In this document: piece by piece, positions 34,443 to 43,599 of the stretch | Numbering within the stretch: the stretch's first letter is position 1 | Layout of the letters: the number at the start of each line of letters is the position of its first letter | NCBI RefSeq assembly: GCF_013337045.2 | Contig: NZ_CP118259.1 | Span: 806,001-870,000 of the forward strand | From: Agrobacterium vitis | GTDB lineage: Bacteria; Pseudomonadota; Alphaproteobacteria; Rhizobiales; Rhizobiaceae | Length of the DNA stretch: 64,000 nucleotides | Reading direction: 5' to 3' | Notes under the pieces: model-generated | Told to the model about the DNA's origin: nothing | The model's database searches: none | Seen by the model: the letters and a program-made list of their open reading frames with translations, nothing else | Translations under genes and position numbers: made by a program

Positions 34443-35094
34443 GAAACACCCTGGTCCACTTATCCTGTTTTAAAAATGCACGATCATCAGCCATTCAATA
34501 CGGAGATCGGCACGGCGCTTTGCCATAACGCGAGGCCTGCGCTGCATCCCATTTTATCCAAGGTGTTGAAGACAGTATGCAAGAGGCGGCGCCTCTAGCC
34601 TTCTGTCGCTATCCGAGGAAAAATACTCAGCCTAGAGACTCGCTATGGTTGCGTTATTGATAAAAATTCTACCGGCTGTGGATCTGTTAGGATCTCACCT
34701 CCCATGGAAATGTTAACGCCCAGAAATTTAACAATAGGATAATAAGGCGGTCACCAGCGTCTAACCGCAGGAGCGGGTAAACCAAGATATTATTGCAAAA
34801 ACCCTTAAAATAAGCAGATCTTACGTTGCTGAATATCTAATAGATACAGTCGTGTCGCGATCCGCTATGCGTGTGTCGCGTCCTGTTTGAGCCGGAAAAT
34901 TTTTTATCAAGAAAGCAAATGGCAGAGCGGTTGCGTGGCAACCATCAGTTTATTTCCCTTGGCAATGCAGGAAAAGACATGTGCCCGACCGTGGTAGAGG
35001 GGACCCTGGCTGACCCAGGGTCGTCTCATTGTGCAACAAATAAAGCGCTACAGCGAAGCTGATTGCGCCATATTTGGCACGGTGCTATCGGCGA
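34443..35094. other. Long intergenic region with one strong hairpin
   Basis: The 652 bases between the chemoreceptor start and the end of the NYN gene are more AT-rich than the flanks. GACCCTGG (35002-35009) pairs with CCAGGGTC (35015-35022). A reading frame at 34871-35062 shows no family features. The region could encode a small RNA, but I see no definite promoter. Confidence 0.4.
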
Positions 35095-35673
35095 TCAGAT
35101 CTGCGGCTCGGCCAGCATGGGTTCGACCTGGCGTATCGGCCGTTCGCTTGGATCGCGACCGATTTCAGCCTTCAGTGATACGAGATCGATGAAATGATCG
35201 GCCTGGCGGCGAAGGTCGTCAGCAATCATCGGCGGCTGGGTTGACATGGTCGAAACCACGGAAACCTTGCGGCCTTTACGCTGAAGGGCTTCGACCAGCG
35301 TGGTAAAATCGCCGTCGCCGGAGAAGATCACCAGATGATCAACAGTTTCGGACTGTTCCATCGCATCAATGGCCAGTTCGATATCCATATTGCCCTTGAC
35401 CTTGCGGCGGCCCATGGAATCGGTGAATTCCTTGGCTGGCTTGGTAATGACCTTGTAGCCGTTATAGTCGAGCCAATCGATCAGAGGACGGATCGACGAA
35501 TATTCCTGGTCTTCGATCAACGCGGTGTAATAGTAAGCGCGCAGCAGATATCCACGCTTTTGAAATGCTTTGAGCAGCTTGCGGTAGTCGATATCGAAAC
35601 CAAGGCTTTTGGAAGCCGCATATAAATTTGCGCCATCTATGAAAAGCGCTATTTTTTCTCTCGGATCAAACAT
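35095..35673 (-). CDS. NYN domain (LabA-like) protein
   Basis: The 192-residue protein has the NYN/PIN-like nuclease fold: FIDGANLY (Asp13), KGNMDIELAIDAM (Asp97) and SGDGDFTTL (Asp120, Asp122), which form the acidic metal site. LabA-like members are thought to process RNA, but few are tested. All acidic residues are present, so it is probably active. AAGGATG precedes the ATG. TATGATTTAATCATA (35752-35766) is an exact palindrome upstream. Position next to rpoZ is common in Rhizobiaceae. Confidence 0.88.
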   Translation of the reverse strand: MFDPREKIALFIDGANLYAASKSLGFDIDYRKLLKAFQKRGYLLRAYYYTALIEDQEYSSIRPLIDWLDYNGYKVITKPAKEFTDSMGRRKVKGNMDIELAIDAMEQSETVDHLVIFSGDGDFTTLVEALQRKGRKVSVVSTMSTQPPMIADDLRRQADHFIDLVSLKAEIGRDPSERPIRQVEPMLAEPQI

Positions 35674-35985
35674 CCTTCAACATCCTTTGTTATATACATT
35701 AGCGCGGCATCATGTATGGCCAGCCTCGGGTTCCAACCCGACTCAATGTATTATGATTTAATCATATATGAATTATGTATCCAGCGATAGAGCATATTCC
35801 AACCGCCTGTTGATTGAATCTTTATTAGTTTCCATTTTTTTTTACAATTTCTAGGTTGAGTCTGGCCAAAACGACGCTCAGGAAAAACTTGAACTCCGGC
35901 GATAATACATGTATCCGGTCTGTCAATCCCTCAGGAATAAATATTAAAAGCCCCCAGGACTAAATAGTAAAAAGAAGGACAGACC
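35674..35985. promoter_or_regulatory. Divergent promoter region of the NYN gene and rpoZ
   Basis: This 312-base AT-rich gap holds two palindromes: TCGGGTTCCAACCCGA (35726-35741) and TATGATTTAATCATA (35752-35766). Both are nearer the NYN gene. They are candidate operators or leader hairpins. Confidence 0.45.
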
Positions 35986-36384
35986 ATGGCACGCGTCACC
36001 GTGGAAGATTGCATCGACAAGGTCGATAACCGTTTCGAACTGGTTCTGCTGGCAAGCCATCGCGCCCGTCAGATCTCCCAGGGAGCCCAGATCACCATCG
36101 ACCGCGACAATGACAAGAATCCCGTCGTTGCCCTGCGCGAAATCGCCGATGAGACCCTGTCGCCGGACGATTTGAAGGAAGACCTGATCCATTCCCTGCA
36201 AAAGCATGTCGAAGTGGACGAGCCGGAACAGGATGCTGCCTCCGTTGCCGAAGGCCAGCTGACCAGCGGCTCGCAAGACGAGGACGAAATGCCGGAAACC
36301 GTAGCCTTCGACCAGATGTCGGAAGAAGAGCTGCTGGCCGGCATCGAGGGCCTTGTCCCGCCTGAAAAGAGCGACGATTACTGA
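35986..36384 (+). CDS. rpoZ: RNA polymerase omega subunit
   Basis: The 132-residue protein begins [30 protein letters not shown], the omega signature, and has the acidic C-terminal tail of rhizobial homologues. Omega helps assemble RNA polymerase and, with the beta' subunit, forms a ppGpp site. It sits 158 bases upstream of rsh, the ppGpp synthetase gene, on the same strand. A hairpin at 36394-36421 lies between them. AAGGA precedes the ATG. Confidence 0.97.
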   Translation: MARVTVEDCIDKVDNRFELVLLASHRARQISQGAQITIDRDNDKNPVVALREIADETLSPDDLKEDLIHSLQKHVEVDEPEQDAASVAEGQLTSGSQDEDEMPETVAFDQMSEEELLAGIEGLVPPEKSDDY

Positions 36385-36393
36385 TTGCCGAAG

Positions 36394-36421
36394 TCTCAAG
36401 ATCGGCGTACCGGTCTTGAGA
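36394..36421 (+). terminator. Hairpin between rpoZ and rsh
   Basis: TCTCAAGATCGG (36394-36405) pairs with CCGGTCTTGAGA (36410-36421) through 12 pairs including one G-U, with the loop CGTA. No T-run follows, so it may be a partial terminator or processing site. Confidence 0.55.
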
Positions 36422-36542
36422 TGGTACGATCTTTCAAACTCTCTGTGCGTCAATCGGAAGGTTGGCGCGCTTTTTCTTTTGAGAGTGCGTCTTCGACCAG
36501 CTTTGTTGTGGCCTGATTTTCGATTGATGGAGTAGCCTTGGC

Positions 36543-38783
36543 ATGATGCGGCAATATGAGCTCGTGGAGCGGGTACAGAAGTACAAGCCCGACGCCAACG
36601 AAGCATTGCTCAACAAGGCCTATGTCTACGCCATGCAGAAACATGGCCAGCAGAAGCGAGCCAGCGGCGATCCCTATATTTCCCATCCGCTGGAAGTGGC
36701 AGCCATCCTCACCGAAATGCATCTGGACGAGTCGACCATCGCGGTTGCCCTCCTGCATGACACGATCGAGGATACCACGGCGACCAGGGCCGAAATTGAC
36801 GAATTGTTCGGCGAGGATATCGGCCGGCTCGTCGAGGGTCTGACCAAGCTCAAGAAACTTGACCTCGTTACCAAGAAAGCCAAGCAGGCCGAAAACCTGC
36901 GCAAGCTGCTGCTGGCGATTTCCGACGATGTGCGGGTTCTTCTGGTCAAACTGGCCGACCGCCTACACAACATGCGCACGCTGGAGCATATGCGTCCCGA
37001 CAAGCGCGCCCGGATTTCCGAGGAAACCATGGAAATCTATGCGCCGCTGGCCGGTCGCATGGGCATGCAGGACATGCGCGACGAGCTGGAGGATCTGTCC
37101 TTCCGCTATATCAATCCCGAAGCCTATGAGACCGTCACCAAGCGGCTGGAAGAGCTTTCCCGGCGCAATGAAGGGCTGATCAAGAAGATCGAAGACGAGT
37201 TGAGCGACCTGCTGGTCGCCAATGGTCTGCTCCAGGCCTCGGTGAAGGGGCGGCAGAAGAAACCCTATTCGGTGTTTCGCAAGATGCAGTCCAAATCGCT
37301 GTCCTTCGAGCAGCTTTCGGATGTCTACGGCTTTCGCATCTTGGTCGATGGCGTCGCCGCCTGCTACCGGGCGCTCGGCATCGTCCATACCCGCTGGCGG
37401 GTGGTGCCTGGCCGGTTCAAGGACTATATCTCGACACCGAAGCAGAACGACTACCGGTCGCTGCACACCACCATCGTCGGTCCGTCGCGCCAGCGTATCG
37501 AGTTGCAGATCCGCACCCACCGCATGCATGAAATTGCCGAATACGGCATCGCCGCCCACGCGCTTTACAAGGACGGCGAGGGCGGTGGCGAAGGCGAGCT
37601 GCTGTCGCGAGAAAGCAATGCCTATTCCTGGCTGCGCCACACGATCGAGGCTCTGGCGGAAGCCAACAATCCGGAAGAGTTTCTTGAGCACACCAAGCTT
37701 GAACTGTTCCAGGACCAGGTCTTCTGTTTCACCCCGAAGGGCAAGCTGATTGCCCTGCCGCGGGGCGCTACGCCGATTGATTTTGCCTATGCGGTTCATA
37801 CCAATATCGGCGATACCACCGTCGGTGCCAAGATCAATGGCCGGATCATGCCGCTGGTCACTCGCCTTGCCAATGGTGACGAGGTGGAGATTATCCGCTC
37901 CGGCGTACAGGTGCCGCCAGCGGCCTGGGAAGAGATTGTCGTCACCGGCAAGGCCCGCGCCGCCATCCGCCGCGCCACCCGCATGGCGATCCGCAAGCAA
38001 TATTCCGGCCTTGGCTATCGCATCCTCGAACGGACCTTCGAGCGGGCAGGCAAGACGTTTTCCCGCGAGATTCTGAAACCGGTTCTGCACAGGCTGGGCC
38101 ATAAGGATGTCGAGGATGCCATCGCGGCTGTCGGTCGCGGCGAAGTGTCGTCACTCGATGTGCTGCGTGCCGTATTCCCCGATTATCAGGACGAGCGCGT
38201 TACGGTAAAGCCTGCCATGGACGATGGCTGGTTCAATATGCGCTCAGCCAGCGGCATGATGTTCAAGCTGCCGCAAGGCAAGAAGGCATCTGACGCCGCA
38301 AAACCTGCCGATGGCAGTCTGGCGGAGGAGTTGGATCCGCTGCCGATCCGAGGGCTTGCTGGTAACCTCGAAGTGCATTTCTCCGCAGCCGGTGCCGTTC
38401 CCGGTGACCGTATCGTCGGCATCATGGAAGACGGCAAGGGGATCATCATCTATCCGATCCAGGCGTCTGCCTTGCAGAAATATGATGACGAGCCGGAACG
38501 CTGGATCGATGTCCGCTGGGATCTGGATGAGGCCAACAAATCGCGCTTCCATTCCCGCATCCTGATCAATGCCATCAATGAGCCAGGTACGCTGGCCAAG
38601 GTGGCCCAGCTGATTGCCGGGCTGGACATCAATATCCGGCTGCTGTCCATGATGCGCGTCGCTGCCGATTTCACCGAAATGGCCTTCGATCTGGATGTCT
38701 GGGATCTGCGCCAGCTCAACCAGCTTTTGTCCCAGCTGAAGGAGCTGGATTGCGTGGCAACCGCCAAGCGGGTCTATGACTGA
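36543..38783 (+). CDS. rsh: Bifunctional (p)ppGpp synthetase/hydrolase
   Basis: The 746-residue RelA/SpoT homologue has an HD hydrolase domain (LHDTIEDT, His72-Asp73), the synthetase domain (GRFKDYISTPKQNDYRSLHT near 292-310), a TGS domain (about 395-455) and a C-terminal ACT domain. Rhizobia have this single long Rsh for making and breaking ppGpp in starvation and symbiosis or virulence. Both active sites look intact. The ATG at 36543 has GGAG about ten bases upstream. It follows rpoZ, as in many proteobacteria. Confidence 0.97.
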   Translation: MMRQYELVERVQKYKPDANEALLNKAYVYAMQKHGQQKRASGDPYISHPLEVAAILTEMHLDESTIAVALLHDTIEDTTATRAEIDELFGEDIGRLVEGLTKLKKLDLVTKKAKQAENLRKLLLAISDDVRVLLVKLADRLHNMRTLEHMRPDKRARISEETMEIYAPLAGRMGMQDMRDELEDLSFRYINPEAYETVTKRLEELSRRNEGLIKKIEDELSDLLVANGLLQASVKGRQKKPYSVFRKMQSKSLSFEQLSDVYGFRILVDGVAACYRALGIVHTRWRVVPGRFKDYISTPKQNDYRSLHTTIVGPSRQRIELQIRTHRMHEIAEYGIAAHALYKDGEGGGEGELLSRESNAYSWLRHTIEALAEANNPEEFLEHTKLELFQDQVFCFTPKGKLIALPRGATPIDFAYAVHTNIGDTTVGAKINGRIMPLVTRLANGDEVEIIRSGVQVPPAAWEEIVVTGKARAAIRRATRMAIRKQYSGLGYRILERTFERAGKTFSREILKPVLHRLGHKDVEDAIAAVGRGEVSSLDVLRAVFPDYQDERVTVKPAMDDGWFNMRSASGMMFKLPQGKKASDAAKPADGSLAEELDPLPIRGLAGNLEVHFSAAGAVPGDRIVGIMEDGKGIIIYPIQASALQKYDDEPERWIDVRWDLDEANKSRFHSRILINAINEPGTLAKVAQLIAGLDINIRLLSMMRVAADFTEMAFDLDVWDLRQLNQLLSQLKELDCVATAKRVYD

Positions 38784-39089
38784 GGCTTGGATTGCCAACT
38801 TCGATTGAAATTATGCTGTCGATACAAGGCGGTACAGCGTCATAGGGGCGTTTTATAATACGCACGGTGCCGTAAATGCTTACCGTCCACTTTGGCGGTG
38901 CTGCCAATGTTTTGACATTGGAGCCTTCTTTCTGATCAAATTTCGTGCAGTTTCTGGCTAAATTCTGCGGTTTTTAATGACGCCATGCGCTATGTGCATG
39001 GCTGGCAACGCGCCTTGTCTCTGGTTCTTTGTGCAGTGCACTCGTATATTGAGGTCATCGAAACAAACACAGAGAGAAGAGATAAGACA
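38784..39089. other. Intergenic region before the DUF3563 gene
   Basis: The 306-base gap contains the degenerate palindrome at 38831-38875 and the promoter region of the DUF3563 gene. No other gene is visible. In many rhizobia acpS or pdxJ lies downstream of rsh; they are not here. Confidence 0.45.
38831..38875. repeat. Imperfect copy of the TACAGC...GCCGTA palindrome
   Basis: GGTACAGCG, then GCGTTTTATAATACGC, then ACGGTGCCGTAA follow the same order as the perfect palindrome at 61217-61260, with a few extra bases in the left arm. It is the second of three copies seen in the window. Confidence 0.55.
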
Positions 39090-39242
39090 ATGTTTGGTCC
39101 TATTCGCAAATTTGCCCGCGCCCTGCGCGTCCCAACTGCCCAGGAACGTGAAATGGCTTACCTGAACGCTGCCCATGATCGCCTCGACCTGGAATATCGC
39201 CAGCGCGAAATCGATGGTGGCCTGTTCCGCCGCATCCGTTAA
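39090..39242 (+). CDS. DUF3563 micro-protein
   Basis: The 50-residue protein fits DUF3563 closely: MFGPIRKFARALRVPTAQER, then EMAYLNAAHDRLDLEYRQRE, and it ends GGLFRRIR. The family is small, basic at the ends and of unknown function, found in Rhizobiales and Burkholderiales. An AGAGAGAAGAGA purine tract precedes the ATG at 39090. It lies between rsh and lepB with wide gaps on both sides, so it is probably expressed alone. Confidence 0.82.
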   Translation: MFGPIRKFARALRVPTAQEREMAYLNAAHDRLDLEYRQREIDGGLFRRIR

Positions 39243-39784
39243 TCGCTATACGCCGGGCGCATGGCTGGCTTGTGAAATCAGCTGTGCCGGGTGGAGCGAA
39301 ATTGGATGTCGAGAAAAAAAGGTCGCGGTCTTGCCGGGGCTTGTGAATAAAGACGGGGCATCCAGCCACGTCGTGTATTAATGGTCATCATGAATGGCCT
39401 TCCTGATACGGGACCATCATCTTTGGGTGGTCTCGCCGACGAACGCGATGCGTTTGGGTGCTGGCCAATCTTAAAATTACATTTCTGATGTTTTCGGGCC
39501 TGATGTTTTTTAGGGCATGCGTTTGCATCCGTGCTCGTTATTTATCTTGGCTGGCTATTTATCTGGTATTGCCTGGTTTCCCGGCTGCACATCGGCAGCA
39601 CTGTGATGAAGACCGAAGATCTCCACCTATGCCGCCTCTTTCCCGTTAAAGTTCGTTTCTCAACGATAATTGTCTGATCCGTGTGCGTTCCTGTCGTGTT
39701 ATCGGGACGCAAGCGCGTGATGCAACGGTTTTGCCGTTGCCGGTTCGGCCTGAAACGACTAGAGAAACGTCAGACTGACGAATT
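39243..39784. other. Intergenic region upstream of lepB
   Basis: The 542-base gap contains one neat hairpin, GCAACGG/CCGTTGC (39722-39740), 45 bases before lepB. It may be a leader hairpin of the lepB-rnc-era operon, whose mRNA RNase III often cuts in other bacteria. No gene is visible. Confidence 0.4.
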
Positions 39785-40543
39785 ATGAAAGAGACCGGCG
39801 TGACGGATAAAGTCGAAAAGAAGCAGAATGCCCTTTGGGAGAACATCAAGGTCATCATTCAGGCGCTGGTGCTTGCCATGGTGATCCGCACCGTGCTGTT
39901 CCAGCCTTTTACCATTCCGTCCGGCTCGATGATGCCGACGCTGCTGGTGGGTGATTATATCTTCGTCAACAAGTTTTCCTACGGCTATTCGAAATATTCG
40001 CTGCCTTTTTCCCTCGATCTGTTCTCCGGCCGCATTCTGGCGAGTGAGCCCAAGCGCGGCGATGTCGTCGTCTTCCGCTTTCCGCCCAATCCTGACATCG
40101 ATTATATCAAGCGTCTTGTCGGCCTGCCGGGCGACCGTATCCAGGTGACGGATGGCGTGTTGCTGGTGAACGGCAAGCCGATACCCAAAGTGCCGGATGG
40201 AACCTTTACCTCCGATTACCGGATGGATGCTGGGCTCGACGTGCCCGTCTTCCGCGAAACGCTTGATAATGGCGTCAATTACGACACGCTGGATGAAACC
40301 CAGAATTCGGCTGGTGATAATACCCGTGAATTTACCGTTCCCGCCGGTCATTACTTCATGATGGGCGACAACCGCGACAATTCCGCCGATAGCCGCTTCG
40401 ATGTGGGCATGGTTCCGGCTGAAAACCTGGTTGGCCGTGCCTCGGTGATCTTCTTCTCGCTTGGCAATAACACGTCCTTCCGCGAAATTTGGAAATGGCC
40501 GTCCAATATGCGCTGGGACCGTTTGTTCAAGGTTGTTCAATGA
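39785..40543 (+). CDS. lepB: Signal peptidase I
   Basis: The 252-residue inner-membrane serine protease has one N-terminal membrane helix (about 21-40), the catalytic Ser48 in PSGSMMPTL and the general-base Lys109 in DYIKRLVGLPGD. The conserved GDNRDNSADSR box is near residue 195. It removes signal peptides from exported proteins such as OppA, the porins and Slt in this window. The ATG at 39785 lacks a clear ribosome site; a GTG at 39803 with GAAAGAG upstream is a possible alternative. Its stop overlaps the rnc start (ATGA). Confidence 0.95.
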   Translation: MKETGVTDKVEKKQNALWENIKVIIQALVLAMVIRTVLFQPFTIPSGSMMPTLLVGDYIFVNKFSYGYSKYSLPFSLDLFSGRILASEPKRGDVVVFRFPPNPDIDYIKRLVGLPGDRIQVTDGVLLVNGKPIPKVPDGTFTSDYRMDAGLDVPVFRETLDNGVNYDTLDETQNSAGDNTREFTVPAGHYFMMGDNRDNSADSRFDVGMVPAENLVGRASVIFFSLGNNTSFREIWKWPSNMRWDRLFKVVQ

Positions 40544-41259
40544 AGGCTCCCAAGGCCCTGAGCGCTGACGAACGGGAAAAAGTGGAGGCCGTGATTGGCT
40601 ACCACTTTATCGGCAAGGACCGGCTGGACAAGGCGCTGACCCATTCCAGCGCCCGGCCCGCCAAGGGTAGCGATTATGAGCGCCTGGAATTCCTGGGCGA
40701 CCGGGTGCTTGGCCTCTGCGTGGCCGAGCATTTGTTCACCGTATTTCGCACCGCCACCGAAGGTGAGTTGTCGGTGCGGCTGAACCAGTTGGTCAGCGCG
40801 GAGACCTGTGCGGCGGTGGCCGATGAGATTCAGCTGCATCGCTATATCCGCACCGGTGCAGACGTCAAAAAGCTGACCGACAAGAACATGCTGAATGTGC
40901 GGGCCGATGTGGTGGAAAGCCTGATTGCCGCCATTTATCTCGATGCCGGGCTGGAAGCGGCGCGTGCCTTCGTGTTGAAGTTCTGGGCTGAGCGTGCCTC
41001 CCGGCAGGATGCCGGTCGTCGTGATGCCAAGACCGAGCTACAGGAATGGGCACACGCAAAATTTGCAGCGACACCGGTTTATCGGGTTGCGGACCGCTCT
41101 GGACCGGATCATGATCCGAGCTTCACGGTCACGGTGGAAATCGGCAAGCTGGAGCCGGAAACCGGAATTGACCGGTCGAAGCGCGCCGCAGAACAAGCGG
41201 CGGCGACCCGGTTGCTGGAAAGAGAAGGCGTGTGGACGAGATCCGCCGCCTCAGATTGA
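40540..41259 (+). CDS. rnc: Ribonuclease III
   Basis: The 239-residue enzyme has the RNase III signature ERLEFLGDRVL at 47-57 with catalytic Glu50 and Asp54. A C-terminal double-stranded RNA-binding domain (DAKTELQEWAHAKFAATPVY onwards) follows. It cuts double-stranded RNA in rRNA precursors and regulatory duplexes. The ATG at 40540 overlaps the lepB stop by four bases, so translation is coupled. The lepB-rnc-era order is conserved in proteobacteria. Confidence 0.97.
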   Translation: MKAPKALSADEREKVEAVIGYHFIGKDRLDKALTHSSARPAKGSDYERLEFLGDRVLGLCVAEHLFTVFRTATEGELSVRLNQLVSAETCAAVADEIQLHRYIRTGADVKKLTDKNMLNVRADVVESLIAAIYLDAGLEAARAFVLKFWAERASRQDAGRRDAKTELQEWAHAKFAATPVYRVADRSGPDHDPSFTVTVEIGKLEPETGIDRSKRAAEQAAATRLLEREGVWTRSAASD

Positions 41260-41263
41260 TTGG

Positions 41264-42253
41264 ATGACAATGACCGAGCATGAAAACCAACCGACTGGCG
41301 ATGGCCAGATCGAAGACACCGTCGCTGGCACCGTGGCTGAAGATGCGGCTGTGGTTCGGCCGACCCATTCTGGCTTCGTTGCCTTGATTGGTCCCACCAA
41401 TGCCGGTAAATCGACCCTGGTTAACCGGTTTGTGGGTGCCAAGGTGTCGATCGTCAGCCACAAGGTGCAGACGACACGCGCCGTCATGCGCGGCATTGCT
41501 ATCCATAACAACGCACAGATCGTCTTCATGGATACGCCCGGCATTTTCAAGCCGCGCCGCAAGCTGGACCGGGCCATGGTGACATCCGCCTGGGGCGGGG
41601 CCAAGGATGCTGACGTGATCCTGTTGCTGATCGACAGTGAACGCGGATTGCGCGGCGATGGCGAAGCCATTTTGGAAGCATTGAAGGATGTGCATCAGCC
41701 AAAAATCCTGGTGCTGAACAAGATCGACCAGGTGCGTCACGAGGATCTGCTGAAATTGGCTTCAACGGCCAACGAGGTGGTCAAATTCGAGCGCACCTTC
41801 ATGATCTCAGCCACCAACGGTTCCGGTTGCCAGGACGTGATGGATTATCTGGCCGATTACCTGCCGGAAGGCCCCTGGTACTATCCGGAGGATCAGATTT
41901 CCGATCTGCCGATGCGCCAGCTGGCGGCGGAAATCACCCGTGAAAAACTCTTCCTGCGCCTGCATCAGGAATTGCCCTATTCTTCCCATGTCGAAACCGA
42001 GAAATGGGAAGAGCGCAAGGACGGCTCGGTCAGGATCGAGCAGGTAATCTATGTCGAGCGCGACAGCCAGAAGAAGATCGTGCTCGGCAAGAATGGCGAT
42101 GCCATCAAGTCGATCTCCACCAGTTCGCGCAAGGAAATGTCGGAAATTCTCGAACAGACGGTCCACCTGTTCCTGTTCGTGAAAGTCCGCGAAAACTGGG
42201 GCAATGATCCCGAACGGTTCCGTGAAATGGGCCTGGAGTTTCCAAGGGACTAA
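41264..42253 (+). CDS. era: GTPase Era
   Basis: The 329-residue protein has the G1 loop GPTNAGKS at 43-50, FMDTPGIF (G3), LNKIDQV (G4) and a C-terminal KH domain (GKNGDAIKSISTSSRKEM). Era binds the 3' end of 16S rRNA during 30S assembly. An N-terminal extension of about 30 acidic residues (HENQPTGDGQIEDTVAG...) precedes the GTPase domain. It starts five bases after the rnc stop. The ATG at 41264 or 41270 may be used. Confidence 0.96.
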   Translation: MTMTEHENQPTGDGQIEDTVAGTVAEDAAVVRPTHSGFVALIGPTNAGKSTLVNRFVGAKVSIVSHKVQTTRAVMRGIAIHNNAQIVFMDTPGIFKPRRKLDRAMVTSAWGGAKDADVILLLIDSERGLRGDGEAILEALKDVHQPKILVLNKIDQVRHEDLLKLASTANEVVKFERTFMISATNGSGCQDVMDYLADYLPEGPWYYPEDQISDLPMRQLAAEITREKLFLRLHQELPYSSHVETEKWEERKDGSVRIEQVIYVERDSQKKIVLGKNGDAIKSISTSSRKEMSEILEQTVHLFLFVKVRENWGNDPERFREMGLEFPRD

Positions 42254-42265
42254 CCGATTTTTAGG

Positions 42266-43366
42266 TCATCCCTTGATCCGGTTGGCGATGAACTTTGAAA
42301 TCGACGGACCGAGCGCCAGGATCATCAGGAAGCGTGCCGTTTGCAGGGCCAGCACGAAGGGCAGGTCCACATGGGTGGTGGCGGCAATGATCGCCACCGA
42401 GTCCAGCCCGCCCGGGCTGGTGGCGAGATAGGCGGTTAGCGGATCGACGCCCAGCAGATACCACAGCAGAAAAGCCAGACAGCCGCCAAAGGAAATCAGA
42501 ATAAGGATCGACAGGGCAACCTGTGGTGCCGCCTTGGCGGCATGCAGCAAAAGACGGCGGCTGAAGGCCAGCCCGATGCGCCACCCGACCATGGCATAGG
42601 CCACGGCCAGCAGCCAGAGCGGCAGCTCGATCTTCACCAGCCCGAAGGAATTTAGCACGGCCATGACGAGCATTGGCACCAGCATCGTGCCTGCCGGGAT
42701 TTTCAGATAGTGACCGGCGGCAGTGGACGCAGCGGTCACCGCCAGCGTCAGGGCCAGAGCTTGCCAATCAATTTCAGGGAAAAACACCAGGGGTGGCGGC
42801 TCCGCTCCGGCGATGTTGAAGACGAAGGCCGCCATGGCCGCAGCCGCCGAGGCCACGCAGACCACCCGCAGATACTGCATGAAGGCAACCAGCCGCGTAT
42901 CGGCGCCGTAAGCTTCTGCCATCAGCACCATAGCCGAGGCGGCTCCTGCCGAACTGCCCCAAACCGCTGTGGTCCCCGGCAGAACCTGGCGCTTCGCCAT
43001 GATGTAGCCGAGCAGTGAACTGAGTGCGATCACCGACAGGGTCGCGCCGATAAACAGCGGCCAATCCTGCAAGAACCGCCGCAAGATATCACCATTCAAC
43101 GATTCGGCGATCATGCAGCCTACCAGCGCCTGGGCGGCGATATAGGGTGGGCGCGGCAGGGAAAGTCTTGCGCCATTGGTGGCAAACACGATAGCGGCAA
43201 TCATCGGCCCAAGCAGAAGCGCTGCCGGGAAGCGGACATATTCCAACGCCCCGGCGACCAGCAGCGACAGGAGCAGCAGCAATCCCCATTTGAGCGCCGA
43301 TGGAAGCGCTGTCAGCCGGCCGTCGCCCAAGGCGGATTCGGGGTTTTTCGTGTCCATTGGGGTCAT
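42266..43366 (-). CDS. AbrB family membrane protein
   Basis: The 366-residue protein has about ten membrane helices in two repeated halves, the AbrB-duplication pattern. PAALLLGPMIAAI and GTTAVWGSSAGAASAM are in the first half, AGTMLVPMLVMAVLNS and LATSPGGLDSVAIIA in the second. The family was once labelled ammonia monooxygenase; its role (possibly transport or regulation) is unclear. It lies on the opposite strand between era and recO, which usually adjoin. The start at 43366 or 43357 fits the fold; no ribosome site is evident. Confidence 0.83.
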   Translation of the reverse strand: MTPMDTKNPESALGDGRLTALPSALKWGLLLLLSLLVAGALEYVRFPAALLLGPMIAAIVFATNGARLSLPRPPYIAAQALVGCMIAESLNGDILRRFLQDWPLFIGATLSVIALSSLLGYIMAKRQVLPGTTAVWGSSAGAASAMVLMAEAYGADTRLVAFMQYLRVVCVASAAAAMAAFVFNIAGAEPPPLVFFPEIDWQALALTLAVTAASTAAGHYLKIPAGTMLVPMLVMAVLNSFGLVKIELPLWLLAVAYAMVGWRIGLAFSRRLLLHAAKAAPQVALSILILISFGGCLAFLLWYLLGVDPLTAYLATSPGGLDSVAIIAATTHVDLPFVLALQTARFLMILALGPSISKFIANRIKG

Positions 43367-43599
43367 GTCATGCCGTCTTGCGGGATTTGAACCAGGGATA
43401 CGGCGCTGAAGTGAAGTCTGCCGCAGGTCGAAAGGCCGGGTTGTTGTATAGGGGGATCTTCTTGTCAATGCCATGTGAAATTCTGACATGGCAGCTATGC
43501 TGCCTGGTTGCCAAAAGACAAATTTGCAAGAATTCATATGGAGGGGAGGTCCCCGATTTTTTTCGGGCGAAAATCATCGCTCTGGTATAAAAACAATCT

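Noticed and set aside
34871..35062. 63-codon frame in the long gap before the NYN gene
   Set aside because: No ribosome site, no family pattern, and it runs through the hairpin at 35002-35022.
36394..36421. Riboswitch between rpoZ and rsh
   Set aside because: Only a simple hairpin is visible, with no wider conserved fold.
36963..38102. 379-codon minus-strand frame opposite rsh
   Set aside because: Rsh is complete with all domains; the antisense product has no recognisable features.
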